A DNA stretch of 64,000 nucleotides, from contig NZ_JAPJDL010000011.1 of NCBI RefSeq assembly GCF_026242055.1, forward strand, positions 186,001-250,000. The letters are read 5' to 3'. Positions 50,524 through 59,229 of the stretch are shown here, piece after piece (the first letter of the stretch is position 1; each line of letters starts with the position of its first letter). The translations under genes were made by a program, and so were the position numbers. The stretch is from Lentzea sp. NEAU-D7. Its GTDB lineage: Bacteria; Actinomycetota; Actinomycetes; Mycobacteriales; Pseudonocardiaceae. Under the pieces are notes generated by a model. It was not told where the DNA came from. It saw only the letters and a program-made list of their open reading frames with translations, and did no database searches.

Positions 50524-51034
50524 GACGTTGCTGGGACTCGCGGGCACGGTCGCGCTGCTGTTCGGACTGGCCGCCCCCGCGCTGGCCTTCGAACCGGTGA
50601 ACGTCGTGCACACCGAGAAGGTGCAGGCGGGACCGTACGACCTGACCATCGGCTTCAGCACGTGGCCGGTGAAAGCCATGCAGTCGCTGGACTTCACCTT
50701 CGCGCCCGAGAACGGGATCGAGGGCAAGAAGGGCACGCTGACGCTGTTCCGCGAGGGCGTGGAGGACGACGGCGGCCCGCTCGCCCGGCACCCCCGCAAG
50801 CGCGAGGTGTGGGGCCTGGACATCTTCGCCCTGCCCGAACCCGGGACGTGGACCATGCGCTTCGAGGTCGACGGTCCGGCGGGCGCGGGCACGGGTGAGC
50901 TGAAGAACCTCCAGGTGATGGAGCAGCCGGGGCCGCCCATGGGGCTGTCCTGGGCGATCAGCACGATCCCGCTGTTCGGGCTGATCGCGTTGATCGTGGT
51001 CGCCTGGCGCAGGACGCGCGCCGCGGTCGACTAG
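50516..51034 (+). CDS. Exported single-TM-anchored beta-domain protein
   Basis: 172 residues: signal peptide (about 1-24, ALAFEP), external beta domain (about 25-140) and one C-terminal membrane helix (about 147-165) followed by RRTR. This topology matches PmoD-type and CopC-like periplasmic copper proteins. Met and His are modest in number (HTEKV, MEQPGPPMG). Last gene of the cluster. Confidence 0.75.
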   Translation: MRKTLLGLAGTVALLFGLAAPALAFEPVNVVHTEKVQAGPYDLTIGFSTWPVKAMQSLDFTFAPENGIEGKKGTLTLFREGVEDDGGPLARHPRKREVWGLDIFALPEPGTWTMRFEVDGPAGAGTGELKNLQVMEQPGPPMGLSWAISTIPLFGLIALIVVAWRRTRAAVD

Positions 51035-51126
51035 TCCGTGTCCCGGAAGTCCCGTCGGGCGGCGGTGTCGTCTCCGGGTCTCTCGCCCGCGCCTGCCACC
51101 GGACGAACTTCCGGGACACGGCCTAG
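51031..51126. repeat. Long inverted repeat after the copper-like cluster
   Basis: Arms of 20 bases, 51031-51050 and 51107-51126, complementary at 19 of 20 positions (core CCGTGTCCCGGAAGT with ACTTCCGGGACACGG), loop 56 bp. The left arm begins at the stop codon of the preceding gene. It could terminate transcription or be a small mobile-repeat remnant. Confidence 0.75.
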
Positions 51127-51136
51127 CACACGAGGT

Positions 51137-51174
51137 CCGAACTCCACCCGGCCACCTGACCGGGTGAAGTTCGG
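51137..51174. repeat. Second stem-loop in the same spacer
   Basis: CCGAACTCCACCCGG (51137-51151) and CCGGGTGAAGTTCGG (51160-51174) are complementary at 14 of 15 positions around an 8-base loop. It follows the larger inverted repeat by 10 bp. Confidence 0.7.
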
Positions 51175-51230
51175 TCCGAAAGGCTGCACCAGCTGGATTT
51201 TCGGCAACGCGGTCGGATACCCAGTTCGCC

Positions 51231-52196
51231 GTGCGCTTGCCTCACGCGGTTTGGATCGGCGGGCTCCTGGTGCCCGCGCTGCTCGCCACCACCGGCGTGT
51301 TCGTCCACGGCGGTGGCGTCGAACGGACGCTGCACTCCGACGTGCGCACAGCGCTGGGAAAGGCCGGCTACCACGGCGTGGTCGCGGTGGACGGCCGATC
51401 GGTCGTGGTCAGCGAGGTCTCGCCGCGCTCGGTCGACGCGGTGCGCGCCGTGGTGTCCGACGTGGACGGTGTCGGCGGCACCGAGGTGCGCGCGGCCGAG
51501 CCCGAGCAGCTGCTCGTGGCGGTGCGCGGCGGTGAGATCCTGGTGTCCGGCGCCGTCGCCGACGACGCGGAACGCCGCGCGCTGATGGAAGCCGTGCGGT
51601 CCGAGGACCACCGCGTCACCGCCGCGCTCCGGCTCGGCGGCCTGCTGCCGATCCCTCCCGCCGTGATCGGGCGGGTGCTCTCCGCCGCGCTGTCCGCGAA
51701 GGTGTCGGACGTGACCACGACCATCCACAACGGACAGGTCGTGGTCGCCGCCAGGGTGCCCGACGAGGCCAGGGCGACCGCGGTCCGCGACGCCGTCCGG
51801 GAGGCGGCGAACGGCCTGCAGGTCACCGACCGCATCGAGGTCGGCTCGTCCGCGACGGCCGGCGACCTGAACGTCGCGGCCCTGCACGACTCGATCTCCC
51901 GCCTGGTCAACGGCAACGGCGCGATCCGGTTCGTGCAGGGCACCACCGCCTACGAAGGCCACGGCCCCGTGCTCGTCGAACGCGTCGGCCGCATGCTGCT
52001 GGTCGCCCCGCGCGCCTCGATCACGCTGGTGGCGCACGGCACGGACCAGGCGATGGCGGCGAAACGCGGCGAGCTGGTCCGCGACGTCCTCGTCGGCCAG
52101 GGCGTGGCGCCCGCGTTGATCGCCATCGAGACCCGTCCCGCCCCCGGCGGCGAGTACGACCCGGCCACACGCCAGGTCGACGTCGTAGTCCGTTAG
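51231..52196 (+). CDS. ArfA-like BON/OmpA domain envelope protein
   Basis: 321 residues. N-terminal signal anchor (about 1-28, AVWIGGLLVPALLATTGVF), two BON-like repeats (about 35-200) and an OmpA-like peptidoglycan-binding domain at the end (IRFVQGTTAYEG to LVAHGTDQAMAAKRGELVRDVLVGQGV region). The same order is found in mycobacterial ArfA (OmpATb), linked to ammonia release and acid adaptation. GTG start. The small gene that follows fits an arf-like pair. Confidence 0.8.
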   Translation: MRLPHAVWIGGLLVPALLATTGVFVHGGGVERTLHSDVRTALGKAGYHGVVAVDGRSVVVSEVSPRSVDAVRAVVSDVDGVGGTEVRAAEPEQLLVAVRGGEILVSGAVADDAERRALMEAVRSEDHRVTAALRLGGLLPIPPAVIGRVLSAALSAKVSDVTTTIHNGQVVVAARVPDEARATAVRDAVREAANGLQVTDRIEVGSSATAGDLNVAALHDSISRLVNGNGAIRFVQGTTAYEGHGPVLVERVGRMLLVAPRASITLVAHGTDQAMAAKRGELVRDVLVGQGVAPALIAIETRPAPGGEYDPATRQVDVVVR

Positions 52197-52205
52197 GAGT
52201 TCGCT

Positions 52206-52574
52206 GTGCTCTGGTTGTTCTCGCAGATGTTCCTGCTGTGCCTGGTGTCTTTCGCCGTCGGCTCGCTGGTGACGTGGCTGTCGGTCCGCGGTCGCCTGCA
52301 GCCCGAACGCCCGAAGACGCGCCTCGCGCTGCCCGCACCCCGCCCGGCGGCCGAGCAGGTGGTGATCGCCGAACAGGCCCTGGCACCGGCCGGCCCGAAG
52401 CCGGCCAGGCAGGAACCGCTGCCGGTCAAGGGCAACTCGAAGACGATGGTCTACCACACGCCCGACTCGCCGTACTACCGGCGGATGAAGGGCGACATGG
52501 CGTTCGCGTCGGAAGCCGACGCCGTGTCGGCCGGTTACCGGATGTGGACCACCAAGGGCCGCGTCAGGGCCTGA
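52206..52574 (+). CDS. Membrane-anchored sunset-domain protein
   Basis: 122 residues: N-terminal membrane helix (about 4-24), Pro/Ala-rich linker (about 30-70) and a C-terminal small domain VKGNSKTMVYHTPDSPYYRRM... AFASEADAVSAGYR, typical of actinobacterial sunset-domain proteins. GTG start with TAGGAG upstream, 9 bp after the ArfA-like gene, so probably co-transcribed with it. Confidence 0.8.
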   Translation: MLWLFSQMFLLCLVSFAVGSLVTWLSVRGRLQPERPKTRLALPAPRPAAEQVVIAEQALAPAGPKPARQEPLPVKGNSKTMVYHTPDSPYYRRMKGDMAFASEADAVSAGYRMWTTKGRVRA

Positions 52575-52599
52575 GGCCGGCTCGCGGCACCGGGCGGGA

Positions 52600-53463
52600 T
52601 CACCGCTTCAGCAGGTCGCGGATCGCCCCCGCGACGACGTCCGGTGCCTCCTCGGCCATGAAGTGTCCACAGGAGACCGTGCGGTGGTCGAGGTCGGGTG
52701 CCCACGCCTGCCACAGCGCCTTGGCGTCGAAGCCGAGCGCCGCGCCCCAGTCCTGCTGCAGCACGGTGACCGGCATCTCCAGCTGGTTCCCCGCGTTCCT
52801 GTCCGCGGTGTCGTGCTCGACGTCGATGGTCGCCGAGGCCCGGTAGTCCGCGACGATCGACGTGACGGCCTCGCGGCTCGTGCGCAGGTACTCGGCCCGG
52901 ACGTCCGCGGGGAACGGCTGCCCGCTCCAGATGTCGAGGAAGTGGCCGAAGAACGCGTCCGGGGTCGCGCTGATCATCTGCTCGGCGAGGCCGGGCGGCT
53001 GGGCCATCAGGAACAGGTGGAACCCGACGGCGGCGGACGTGCCGCGCATGACGTCCCACATGTCCAGCGTCGGCAGCACGTCGAGCGACGCGAGGTGCGT
53101 GACGTGCCTCGGGTGGTCGAGGCCGGTCCGGAACGCGACGAGCGCGCCCCGGTCGTGCCCGGCCAGGGCGAACGTGTCGTGCCCGAACGCACGGGCGACC
53201 TCCACGACGTCGGCGGCCATCGTGCGCTTGGCGTAGGTGAGACCGGTGTCGGCGGGCTTGTCGCTGGCGCCGTAGCCGCGCAGGTCCGGCATGATCACGG
53301 TGTGGTCGGCGGCCAGGTCGGCGGCGACGTGCCGCCACATGAGGTGGGTCTGCGGGAAGCCGTGCAGCAGCACGACCGGGCTGCCCTGGCCGGTGGTGGC
53401 CACGTTCAGCTCGATGCCCTCGGAGACCTGAACGCGCTGGTAGTTGAATGCGGTGTGGTTCAC
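52600..53463 (-). CDS. Alpha/beta hydrolase with Asp nucleophile (epoxide hydrolase/dehalogenase type)
   Basis: 287 residues. Oxyanion motif LLHGFPQTHLMW, nucleophile elbow AGHDRGALVA with Asp in the place of Ser, cap domain (about 135-215, MAQPPGL, FFGHFLDIW), and catalytic His in CGHFMAEEAP. Asp nucleophiles mark soluble epoxide hydrolases and haloalkane/haloacetate dehalogenases; the HDRGA type is closest to fluoroacetate dehalogenase-like enzymes. The start is GTG 53463. Divergent from a SARP regulator. Confidence 0.9.
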   Translation of the reverse strand: MNHTAFNYQRVQVSEGIELNVATTGQGSPVVLLHGFPQTHLMWRHVAADLAADHTVIMPDLRGYGASDKPADTGLTYAKRTMAADVVEVARAFGHDTFALAGHDRGALVAFRTGLDHPRHVTHLASLDVLPTLDMWDVMRGTSAAVGFHLFLMAQPPGLAEQMISATPDAFFGHFLDIWSGQPFPADVRAEYLRTSREAVTSIVADYRASATIDVEHDTADRNAGNQLEMPVTVLQQDWGAALGFDAKALWQAWAPDLDHRTVSCGHFMAEEAPDVVAGAIRDLLKR

Positions 53464-53516
53464 GGGACCACTGTGCGGGTGCCCGATCAGCAACCGATCA
53501 GCGTTAGGGTCAGCGG

Positions 53517-56336
53517 GTGGTGACGTTCGGGGTGCTGGGCCCGCTGACCGCGGGATCCGCCCGCCTCGGCGGCCCGAAGCAGCGGGCGGTGCTGGCACGC
53601 CTGCTGGTGGCCCGGCGCCGGGTCGTCCCGGTGCGCACGCTCGTCGACGACCTGTGGGAGGACCCGCCCGAGGGTGCCGTCGGCACGGTGCAGACGTTCG
53701 TCGGCGCGCTGCGCAAGGCGCTGGAACCCGATCGTCCACCCCGGACCCCCTCGACGCTGCTGGTGACCGAGGGCACGGGGTACGCGCTGCTCGCGTCGGA
53801 CGTGGACGCGTGGCGGTTCGAGGAGATGCTCGGCGGCGACCTGTCCGTGCTCGACGATGCGCTGGCACTGTGGCGCGGACCCGCCTACGCCGAGTTCTCC
53901 GACGAGCACTGGGCGCGCGCCGAGATCGACCGGCTCGAGGAGCTGCGGCTGGTGGCCGTGGAACGCCGGGCCGAGGCCGCGCTGGCTCTCGGCCGTGCCG
54001 CGGGTGTCGTCGCCGACCTGCGCGCGCACCTGGCGGAGCACCCGTGGCGGGAGAAGGCGTGGAGCCTGCTCGCGCTGGCGCTGTACCGCGAAGGCCGTCA
54101 GGGCGAGGCGCTCGAAGCGGTGCGCGAGGCACGGCACGCGCTCGTCGAGGACCTGGGCGTGGATCCGGGGCCGGAGCTCCGCGCGCTGGAGTCGGACATC
54201 CTCGCCCAGTCACCCCGCCTCACGCCTGCGGCCGCGCCGACGCTGGTGGGAAGGTCCGCGGAGCTGGCGGCCCTCGAGTCCGCCGTGCCCGCGGCGGGAC
54301 TGGGGCTCGCCCTCGTGACCGGCGAGGCCGGTGCCGGCAAGACCGCGCTGGCCGAGGCGTTCAGCGCCGTGCTGCGCACGAGGGGGTGGACGGCGGTGTG
54401 GGCGCGCTGCCCGGAGGACGCACCGGTGGCGTGGCCGTGGCAGCAGGTGGTGGAGGCGCTGGGGGAGTCGTTGCCCGCCACCGACCGGTTCCACCTGCGC
54501 CGCGCGATCGTGTCCACCGTGGAGTCCGCCGCTCCGGTGCTGGTCGTGCTGGACGACCTGCACCAGGCCGACGAGGAGACCCTCGCGGTGCTGGCCGCGT
54601 TCACGGCGGCCCGGCTCTCCGGCCGGGTGCTGGTCGTCGCGACCTCCCGCACCGCCGTGCCGCTCGAAGCCCTGGCCCGCGCCGACCCCGTCCGCGTCGA
54701 GCTCGGCGGCCTGGACGAGGAGGCGGTCGCCGCCATCGTGGGACCACTGCACGCGCGTGCCGTCCACGAGCGCAGCGGCGGCAACCCGTTCTACGTCAAG
54801 GAACTCGCGCGGCTGGTCGCCTCGGGCGGTGACCTCGGTTCGGTTCCGGCAGGGGTGCGGGACGTGCTGCGGCACCGGCTCGCCGGGGTGCCGGCCGAGG
54901 TGCGGACCGTGCTGCGCCAGGCCTCCGTGCTGGGACGGGACGTCGAGGTGGACCTGCTGGCCGCCCTGGCGGGCCACGACGTCCTCGACGCGCTGGACCT
55001 CGCGATCGAGGCGGGGTTCGTCGTGGAGGTCGCGCCGGGCCGCGCCCGGTTCACGCACGCGCTGGTGCGCGACAACCTGTACGAGGAGGTGTCGCTGACC
55101 AGGCGTGCTCGCTGGCACGAGGCGGTCGCCGAGGCGGTGAGCCCCGCTGACGTCCAGACGCGGGCACACCACTACGCCCTCGCGGGGACGAGAAGCGCCG
55201 CGGCGGTGCGGGCACTGGCCGAGGCGGCGGAGCAGACTCGTTCGCCCGGTGAGGCGGTGCGTTTGTGGAAGGCCGCGATCGCGGCCGGCTCGGAGCGGCC
55301 CGACCTGCTGACCGGCCTGGTCAGGGCGCTGGCGGTGAGCGGGGACCTGGAAGGGGCACGAGAACGGAGGTCGGCGGCCCTGCGCCTGGCCGCCGGTCCC
55401 GAGGAGGTGGCCGAGCTGATCGGGTCGTTCGACGTCCCCGGGATCTGGACCACGAACGACGACCCGGCCCACTCCGCCGAACTCGCCGCCGCCGCGGAAC
55501 GCGTCCTCCCGTCGTTCCCCGGCCCCACCTCCACCCGCGCCCGCCTGCTCGCCACGATCGCGATGGAGGAACGAGGCACCGGCGCCCGCCTGGCGGAGGC
55601 GCGGGAAGCCGAGGCCATCGCGCGTGACCTCGGCGATCCCGGGCTGCTCGCGTTCGCGCTGAACGCCCGCTTCATGCACACCTTCCACCGCACCGGCCTG
55701 GCGGGGGAGCGGGCCGCGATCGGCCGCGAACTCGTCGAGGTTGCGGCAGGACGCCTGGTCACGCACGAGGTCCTCGGCCACCTGATCCTCGTCCAGGCCT
55801 GCTCCGCGCTCGCCGACTTCGGCACGGCCGACCGCCACGCGGCCGCAGCCGACGCCCTGGCCCAGCGCCACGACCTGCCGCTGGTGGGCGTCTTCACCGA
55901 CTGGTACGCGGCGCTGAAGCTCGCGGCGTCGGGCCGGACGTCCGAGGCCGACCGCGCCTACCGGGCGGCCGCCGGCCGCGTCCGGGGAACCGGCATGTGG
56001 GGCATGGAACGCGGACTGCTGCCGCTGGCCCTGCTCAGCCTGCACGGTCCGTCCTCAGTGGACCTGACCGACGACTGGGGCCCGCACCTGGACTGGGTTC
56101 GCCCGCTGGTGCTGCCCCACGACGAGGCGCTGGAGGCCGCACGCGCGTTGCCGGACGGACCGGCGGACCTGCTCATCGAGGTGAGAGCCTGCCTGCTGGC
56201 CATGGCGGCGGCGAGGCTGCGAGACGAGGAACTGCGCGAGCGCGCACGCGCGTTGTTGTTGCCCGCCAAGGACGAGCTGGTGGCGGGCACCGGGCTGTTC
56301 ACCTTCGGCCCGGTGGCGAATTACCTAGGCCGCTAG
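53517..56336 (+). CDS. SARP/AfsR-type regulator with BTAD and AAA domains
   Basis: 939 residues. N-terminal OmpR-like winged helix (about 1-85), bacterial transcriptional activation domain (about 90-230, VDAWRFEEML to EDLGVDPGPELRALE), AAA ATPase (about 240-500, GEAGAGKTALAEAF, VLDDLHQAD) and a helical C-terminus (about 600-939). The family controls secondary metabolism or morphological genes. A TAGGGT box 6 nt before the GTG suggests a leaderless mRNA. Divergent hydrolase gene may be a target. Confidence 0.9.
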   Translation: MVTFGVLGPLTAGSARLGGPKQRAVLARLLVARRRVVPVRTLVDDLWEDPPEGAVGTVQTFVGALRKALEPDRPPRTPSTLLVTEGTGYALLASDVDAWRFEEMLGGDLSVLDDALALWRGPAYAEFSDEHWARAEIDRLEELRLVAVERRAEAALALGRAAGVVADLRAHLAEHPWREKAWSLLALALYREGRQGEALEAVREARHALVEDLGVDPGPELRALESDILAQSPRLTPAAAPTLVGRSAELAALESAVPAAGLGLALVTGEAGAGKTALAEAFSAVLRTRGWTAVWARCPEDAPVAWPWQQVVEALGESLPATDRFHLRRAIVSTVESAAPVLVVLDDLHQADEETLAVLAAFTAARLSGRVLVVATSRTAVPLEALARADPVRVELGGLDEEAVAAIVGPLHARAVHERSGGNPFYVKELARLVASGGDLGSVPAGVRDVLRHRLAGVPAEVRTVLRQASVLGRDVEVDLLAALAGHDVLDALDLAIEAGFVVEVAPGRARFTHALVRDNLYEEVSLTRRARWHEAVAEAVSPADVQTRAHHYALAGTRSAAAVRALAEAAEQTRSPGEAVRLWKAAIAAGSERPDLLTGLVRALAVSGDLEGARERRSAALRLAAGPEEVAELIGSFDVPGIWTTNDDPAHSAELAAAAERVLPSFPGPTSTRARLLATIAMEERGTGARLAEAREAEAIARDLGDPGLLAFALNARFMHTFHRTGLAGERAAIGRELVEVAAGRLVTHEVLGHLILVQACSALADFGTADRHAAAADALAQRHDLPLVGVFTDWYAALKLAASGRTSEADRAYRAAAGRVRGTGMWGMERGLLPLALLSLHGPSSVDLTDDWGPHLDWVRPLVLPHDEALEAARALPDGPADLLIEVRACLLAMAAARLRDEELRERARALLLPAKDELVAGTGLFTFGPVANYLGR

Positions 56337-57095
56337 GGCGGGCCCGAGCAGCAGGCCGCCGTCCAGCACGAACTCCGAGCCGGTCGCGAACGCCGCCTCT
56401 CGCGACGCCAGGTAGAGCACCAGCGCGGTGAACTCGGCGGGCTCGCCCAGTCGTGGCACGGCGAACGGAGCGGGGGAGTAGAGCTCGCCGATCGCGGGCT
56501 GCCCGGCCACGACCGGTTCGGTGATCAGCGGGGTCGACACCACGCCGGGGTGGACCGAGTTCACGCGGATGCCGTCGCGGCCCAGCTCCAGCGCCGCGGT
56601 CCTGGTCAGCCCGCGCAGCGCCCACTTGCTCGCGACATAGGGCGCGTAGAACGGTGAGCCCACGTTGGCCATGGTCGAGGCGATGTTCACGATCGACCCG
56701 CCGCCGGCCCTCCGCAGCGACGGCGCACCGTGTTTGATGCCGAGGAACTGCCCGGTCAGGTTCACCGCGAGCGTGCGGTCCCAGACCTCGCGCGAGGTGT
56801 CCTCGATCAGGGCGGCCGGGTGCTGCGCGCCGGCGTTGTTCACCAGCACCGACACCGGCCCGAACCGTTCCTCCGCGGTGCGGACGGCCTCGGACCACGC
56901 GTCCTCGTCCGTCACGTCGAGCCGCACGGCGAGGGCCCGCTCGCCGAGTTCCTCCGCCGCTTTCGCCCCCGCGTCGAGGTCCCGTGCGGCGATCACGACC
57001 CGCGCGCCTTCGGCGTGGAAGCCCCGCACGTGGCTCGCGCCCATTCCGCTCGTCGCGCCGGTGATGAACACCGTCTGCCCGTCGAAGCGTCCCAT
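56325..57095 (-). CDS. SDR family oxidoreductase
   Basis: 256 residues. Rossmann cofactor motif TGATSGMGASH, NNAG, catalytic Ser in IVNIASTM, Y-x3-K in YAPYVASK. The D/R pattern (AARDLD) suggests NADP(H) or NAD(H) use cannot be settled. Divergent from a TetR regulator across a gap with two copies of a 20-bp operator, so TetR probably represses it. Convergent with the SARP gene, ends overlapping by 12 nt. Confidence 0.93.
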   Translation of the reverse strand: MGRFDGQTVFITGATSGMGASHVRGFHAEGARVVIAARDLDAGAKAAEELGERALAVRLDVTDEDAWSEAVRTAEERFGPVSVLVNNAGAQHPAALIEDTSREVWDRTLAVNLTGQFLGIKHGAPSLRRAGGGSIVNIASTMANVGSPFYAPYVASKWALRGLTRTAALELGRDGIRVNSVHPGVVSTPLITEPVVAGQPAIGELYSPAPFAVPRLGEPAEFTALVLYLASREAAFATGSEFVLDGGLLLGPALAA

Positions 57096-57109
57096 CGGTC
57101 TCCTCCAGT

Positions 57110-57129
57110 GGTGAGATGAGTGACTCACC
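57110..57129. promoter_or_regulatory. TetR operator 1
   Basis: GGTGAGATG-AG-TGACTCACC. The right half equals that of operator 2; the left half has three changes (GATG region). It lies 15 bp before the SDR start, over its ribosome site or transcription start. Confidence 0.75.
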
Positions 57130-57153
57130 TCGGAACCGTAGGCATCGGTCGGT

Positions 57154-57173
57154 GGTGAGTCAAGTGACTCACC
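57154..57173. promoter_or_regulatory. TetR operator 2 (perfect inverted repeat)
   Basis: GGTGAGTCA-AG-TGACTCACC, arms perfectly complementary. Its centre is 44 bp from the centre of operator 1, about four helical turns, so both sites face the same side. It overlaps the -35 region of the tetR promoter (CATACT -10 box at 57180-57185). Confidence 0.85.
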
Positions 57174-57191
57174 TCGTGGCATACTGGCGGG

Positions 57192-57824
57192 GTGCCGACC
57201 TACCACGAGCGCATGGCGGAGCAGAAGCGGACGGCGATCGTCGACGCCGCCACCCGGCTGTTCCTGGAGTCCGGCTACGACAAGACCTCGCTCGCGCGCA
57301 TCGCCGACGCGGCCGGGGTGTCGAAGGCGACGCTGTTCAAGCAGTTCCCGACGAAGGCCGAGCTGTTCGACGCGATCGTCACGGACTACTGGCGCACCGA
57401 GGAGGGCGCGCTCACCCCGCAGCCGGGTGATCCGCGCAGGGGCCTGACGGCGCTCGGCAACCGGTACGTGGCACTGCTGACGCGGCCGGGCATGGTCGCG
57501 CTGTTCCGCATCGTCATCGCGGAGGCGCCGCGCTTCCCCGAGCTCGGGCAGACGCAGTTCAAGCTGGGCAAACAGCCGTTCTTCGACACCGTGCGCGACT
57601 ACCTCGCCGCCGAGCACGAGGCCGGCACGCTGACCGTCGAGGACCCGGTCCTGGCGGCCACGCAGTTCCTCGGCATGATCTCGAACTTCGCGTTCTGGCC
57701 CCGCATGCTGCTGGTGAACTGGTCGCCCACCGAGAAGGCCATGGCCCACTCGGTGGACGAGGCGGTCCAGACGGTCCTGGCCCGCCACGCGGTCACAGCG
57801 GCAACCGGCGCAGCGCGGGCTTGA
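57192..57824 (+). CDS. TetR family transcriptional regulator
   Basis: 210 residues. N-terminal HTH (IVDAATRLFLESGYDKTSLARIADAAGVSKATLFKQFPTK, broken here as ATRLFLESGYDKTSLARIA and GVSKATLFKQFP) and a TetR_C effector domain. Starts at GTG 57192, 6 nt after CATACT (leaderless). The two 20-bp operators upstream indicate autoregulation and control of the divergent SDR. Converges on the acyl-CoA synthetase gene with a 32-nt overlap. Confidence 0.95.
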   Translation: MPTYHERMAEQKRTAIVDAATRLFLESGYDKTSLARIADAAGVSKATLFKQFPTKAELFDAIVTDYWRTEEGALTPQPGDPRRGLTALGNRYVALLTRPGMVALFRIVIAEAPRFPELGQTQFKLGKQPFFDTVRDYLAAEHEAGTLTVEDPVLAATQFLGMISNFAFWPRMLLVNWSPTEKAMAHSVDEAVQTVLARHAVTAATGAARA

Positions 57825-59229
57825 GGACCTTCCCGGACCCCGTGCGCGGCAGTTCGGCGACCACCTCGACGTGGACCGGGATCTTGTACTTCGCCAGGCG
57901 CGGCAACAGGAACTCCCGCAACCCGGCGGCGTCCACCACCGCGCCGTCGCGAGGCCGGACGAACGCCCGTCCGACCTCGCCCCAGCGCTGGTCCGGCACC
58001 CCGACGACGGCGACCTCCGCGACGTCCGGGTGCGAGGTGATCGCGTTCTCCACCTCGGCCGGGTAGACGTTCTCGCCGCCGGAGATGTACATGTCCTTGA
58101 GCCGGTCGAGGACGTACAGGTGCCCGTCGTCGAGCCGTCCCAGGTCGCCGGTGCGGAACCAGCCGTCGGAGGTGAACGCGGCCGCGGTGGCGACCGGGTC
58201 GTTCCAGTAGCCCGGCGTGACGTTCGGGCCTTCCACCTCGATCTCGCCCGTGCCGGCGAGCCGCAGATCACCGAAGAACACCGGGGGACCGGCCGAACCC
58301 GCCTTCCGCACGCTGTCGGCGGCCTCCAGGAACGTGGCGCCGGGCGCGGTCTCGGTGAGGCCGTAGCCCTGGCAGAACACCAGGCCCCGGTCCTGGTAGG
58401 CGCGGATCACCGCGTCCGGCACCGCCGCCCCGCCGCACAGCAGCACCCGCAACGACGACAGGTCCGCGTCGTGCCACGACGAGGAGGCGGCCAGGTCGGC
58501 GTACATCGTGGACACCCCGAACATCCACGTCACGCGCTGGGTCTCGATCAGCGAGACGCACTCGGCGACGTCCCAGCGCGAGGTGATCACGCTGCGCCCG
58601 CCCTTGGCGAACGTGGGCAGCAACGTCTGGGCGAGCGCGGCGACGTGGAACAGCGGCGCGCTGACCAGGGCGACGTCGTCCGAGGCGATGTCGACGCCGA
58701 TCATCAGGTTGAAGGTGTTCCACAGCAGGTTGGCGTGGCTGAGCATCGCGCCCTTGGGCCTGCCGGTGGTGCCGGAGGTGTAGAGGATCAGGGCGATGTC
58801 GTCGGCGCCGACCGGCTCGTCCAGTGGCTCGCCGGAGCCCTGGAGCAGCCAGTCCTCGTACGCGGCCAGCGACACCGCCCGCGGGTGCTCCACCTGGTGC
58901 GACGGCGCGTGCACCAGCACGTGCGCACCGCAGTCGGCGAGCTGGTAGTTGATCTCGGCAGGGGTCAGGCGGAAGTTCAGCGGTACGAAGATCGCGCCCA
59001 GCTGGTGCGCGGCGAACATCGTCTCGGCGAACGACGGGTGGTTCGGGCCGAGGTACGCGACCCGGTCACCGTGCCGGACCCCGAGCTCCCGCAACCGCCA
59101 CGCCAGCCGGGTCGTGCGGACGGCGACCTCCTCGTACGTGGAGGAAACGCCGTCGCAGGTGAACGCCTCACGCTTCGGCGCCATGCGTGCTCGGCGGTGT
59201 GGCCAGCTGCCCAGTCCCGCGTTGCGCAT
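57793..59229 (-). CDS. Acyl-CoA synthetase (coumaroyl/cinnamoyl-CoA ligase-like, CouL position)
   Basis: 478 residues. ANL superfamily: P-loop LYTSGTTGRPKGAML, A5 motif GYGLTETAPG, A7 TGDLGRLDDG, A8 DRLKDMYISGGENVYPAE and the C-terminal catalytic Lys in GSGKVLK. It activates a carboxylic acid as CoA thioester via an adenylate. Gene neighbours (MaoC, SDR, amidohydrolase, MFS) match the cou p-hydroxycinnamate pathway, where CouL makes coumaroyl-CoA. Its start (ATG 59229, AGGAGACAGGA site) overlaps the MFS gene by 62 nt. Confidence 0.9.
   Translation of the reverse strand: MRNAGLGSWPHRRARMAPKREAFTCDGVSSTYEEVAVRTTRLAWRLRELGVRHGDRVAYLGPNHPSFAETMFAAHQLGAIFVPLNFRLTPAEINYQLADCGAHVLVHAPSHQVEHPRAVSLAAYEDWLLQGSGEPLDEPVGADDIALILYTSGTTGRPKGAMLSHANLLWNTFNLMIGVDIASDDVALVSAPLFHVAALAQTLLPTFAKGGRSVITSRWDVAECVSLIETQRVTWMFGVSTMYADLAASSSWHDADLSSLRVLLCGGAAVPDAVIRAYQDRGLVFCQGYGLTETAPGATFLEAADSVRKAGSAGPPVFFGDLRLAGTGEIEVEGPNVTPGYWNDPVATAAAFTSDGWFRTGDLGRLDDGHLYVLDRLKDMYISGGENVYPAEVENAITSHPDVAEVAVVGVPDQRWGEVGRAFVRPRDGAVVDAAGLREFLLPRLAKYKIPVHVEVVAELPRTGSGKVLKPALRRLPL

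Noticed and set aside
47697-51034. Calling the cluster a true particulate methane/hydrocarbon monooxygenase
   Set aside because: No PmoA-like subunit, no N-terminal His in the PmoB-like protein, and the membrane protein has about ten helices; only the Asp/His spacing and topologies match.
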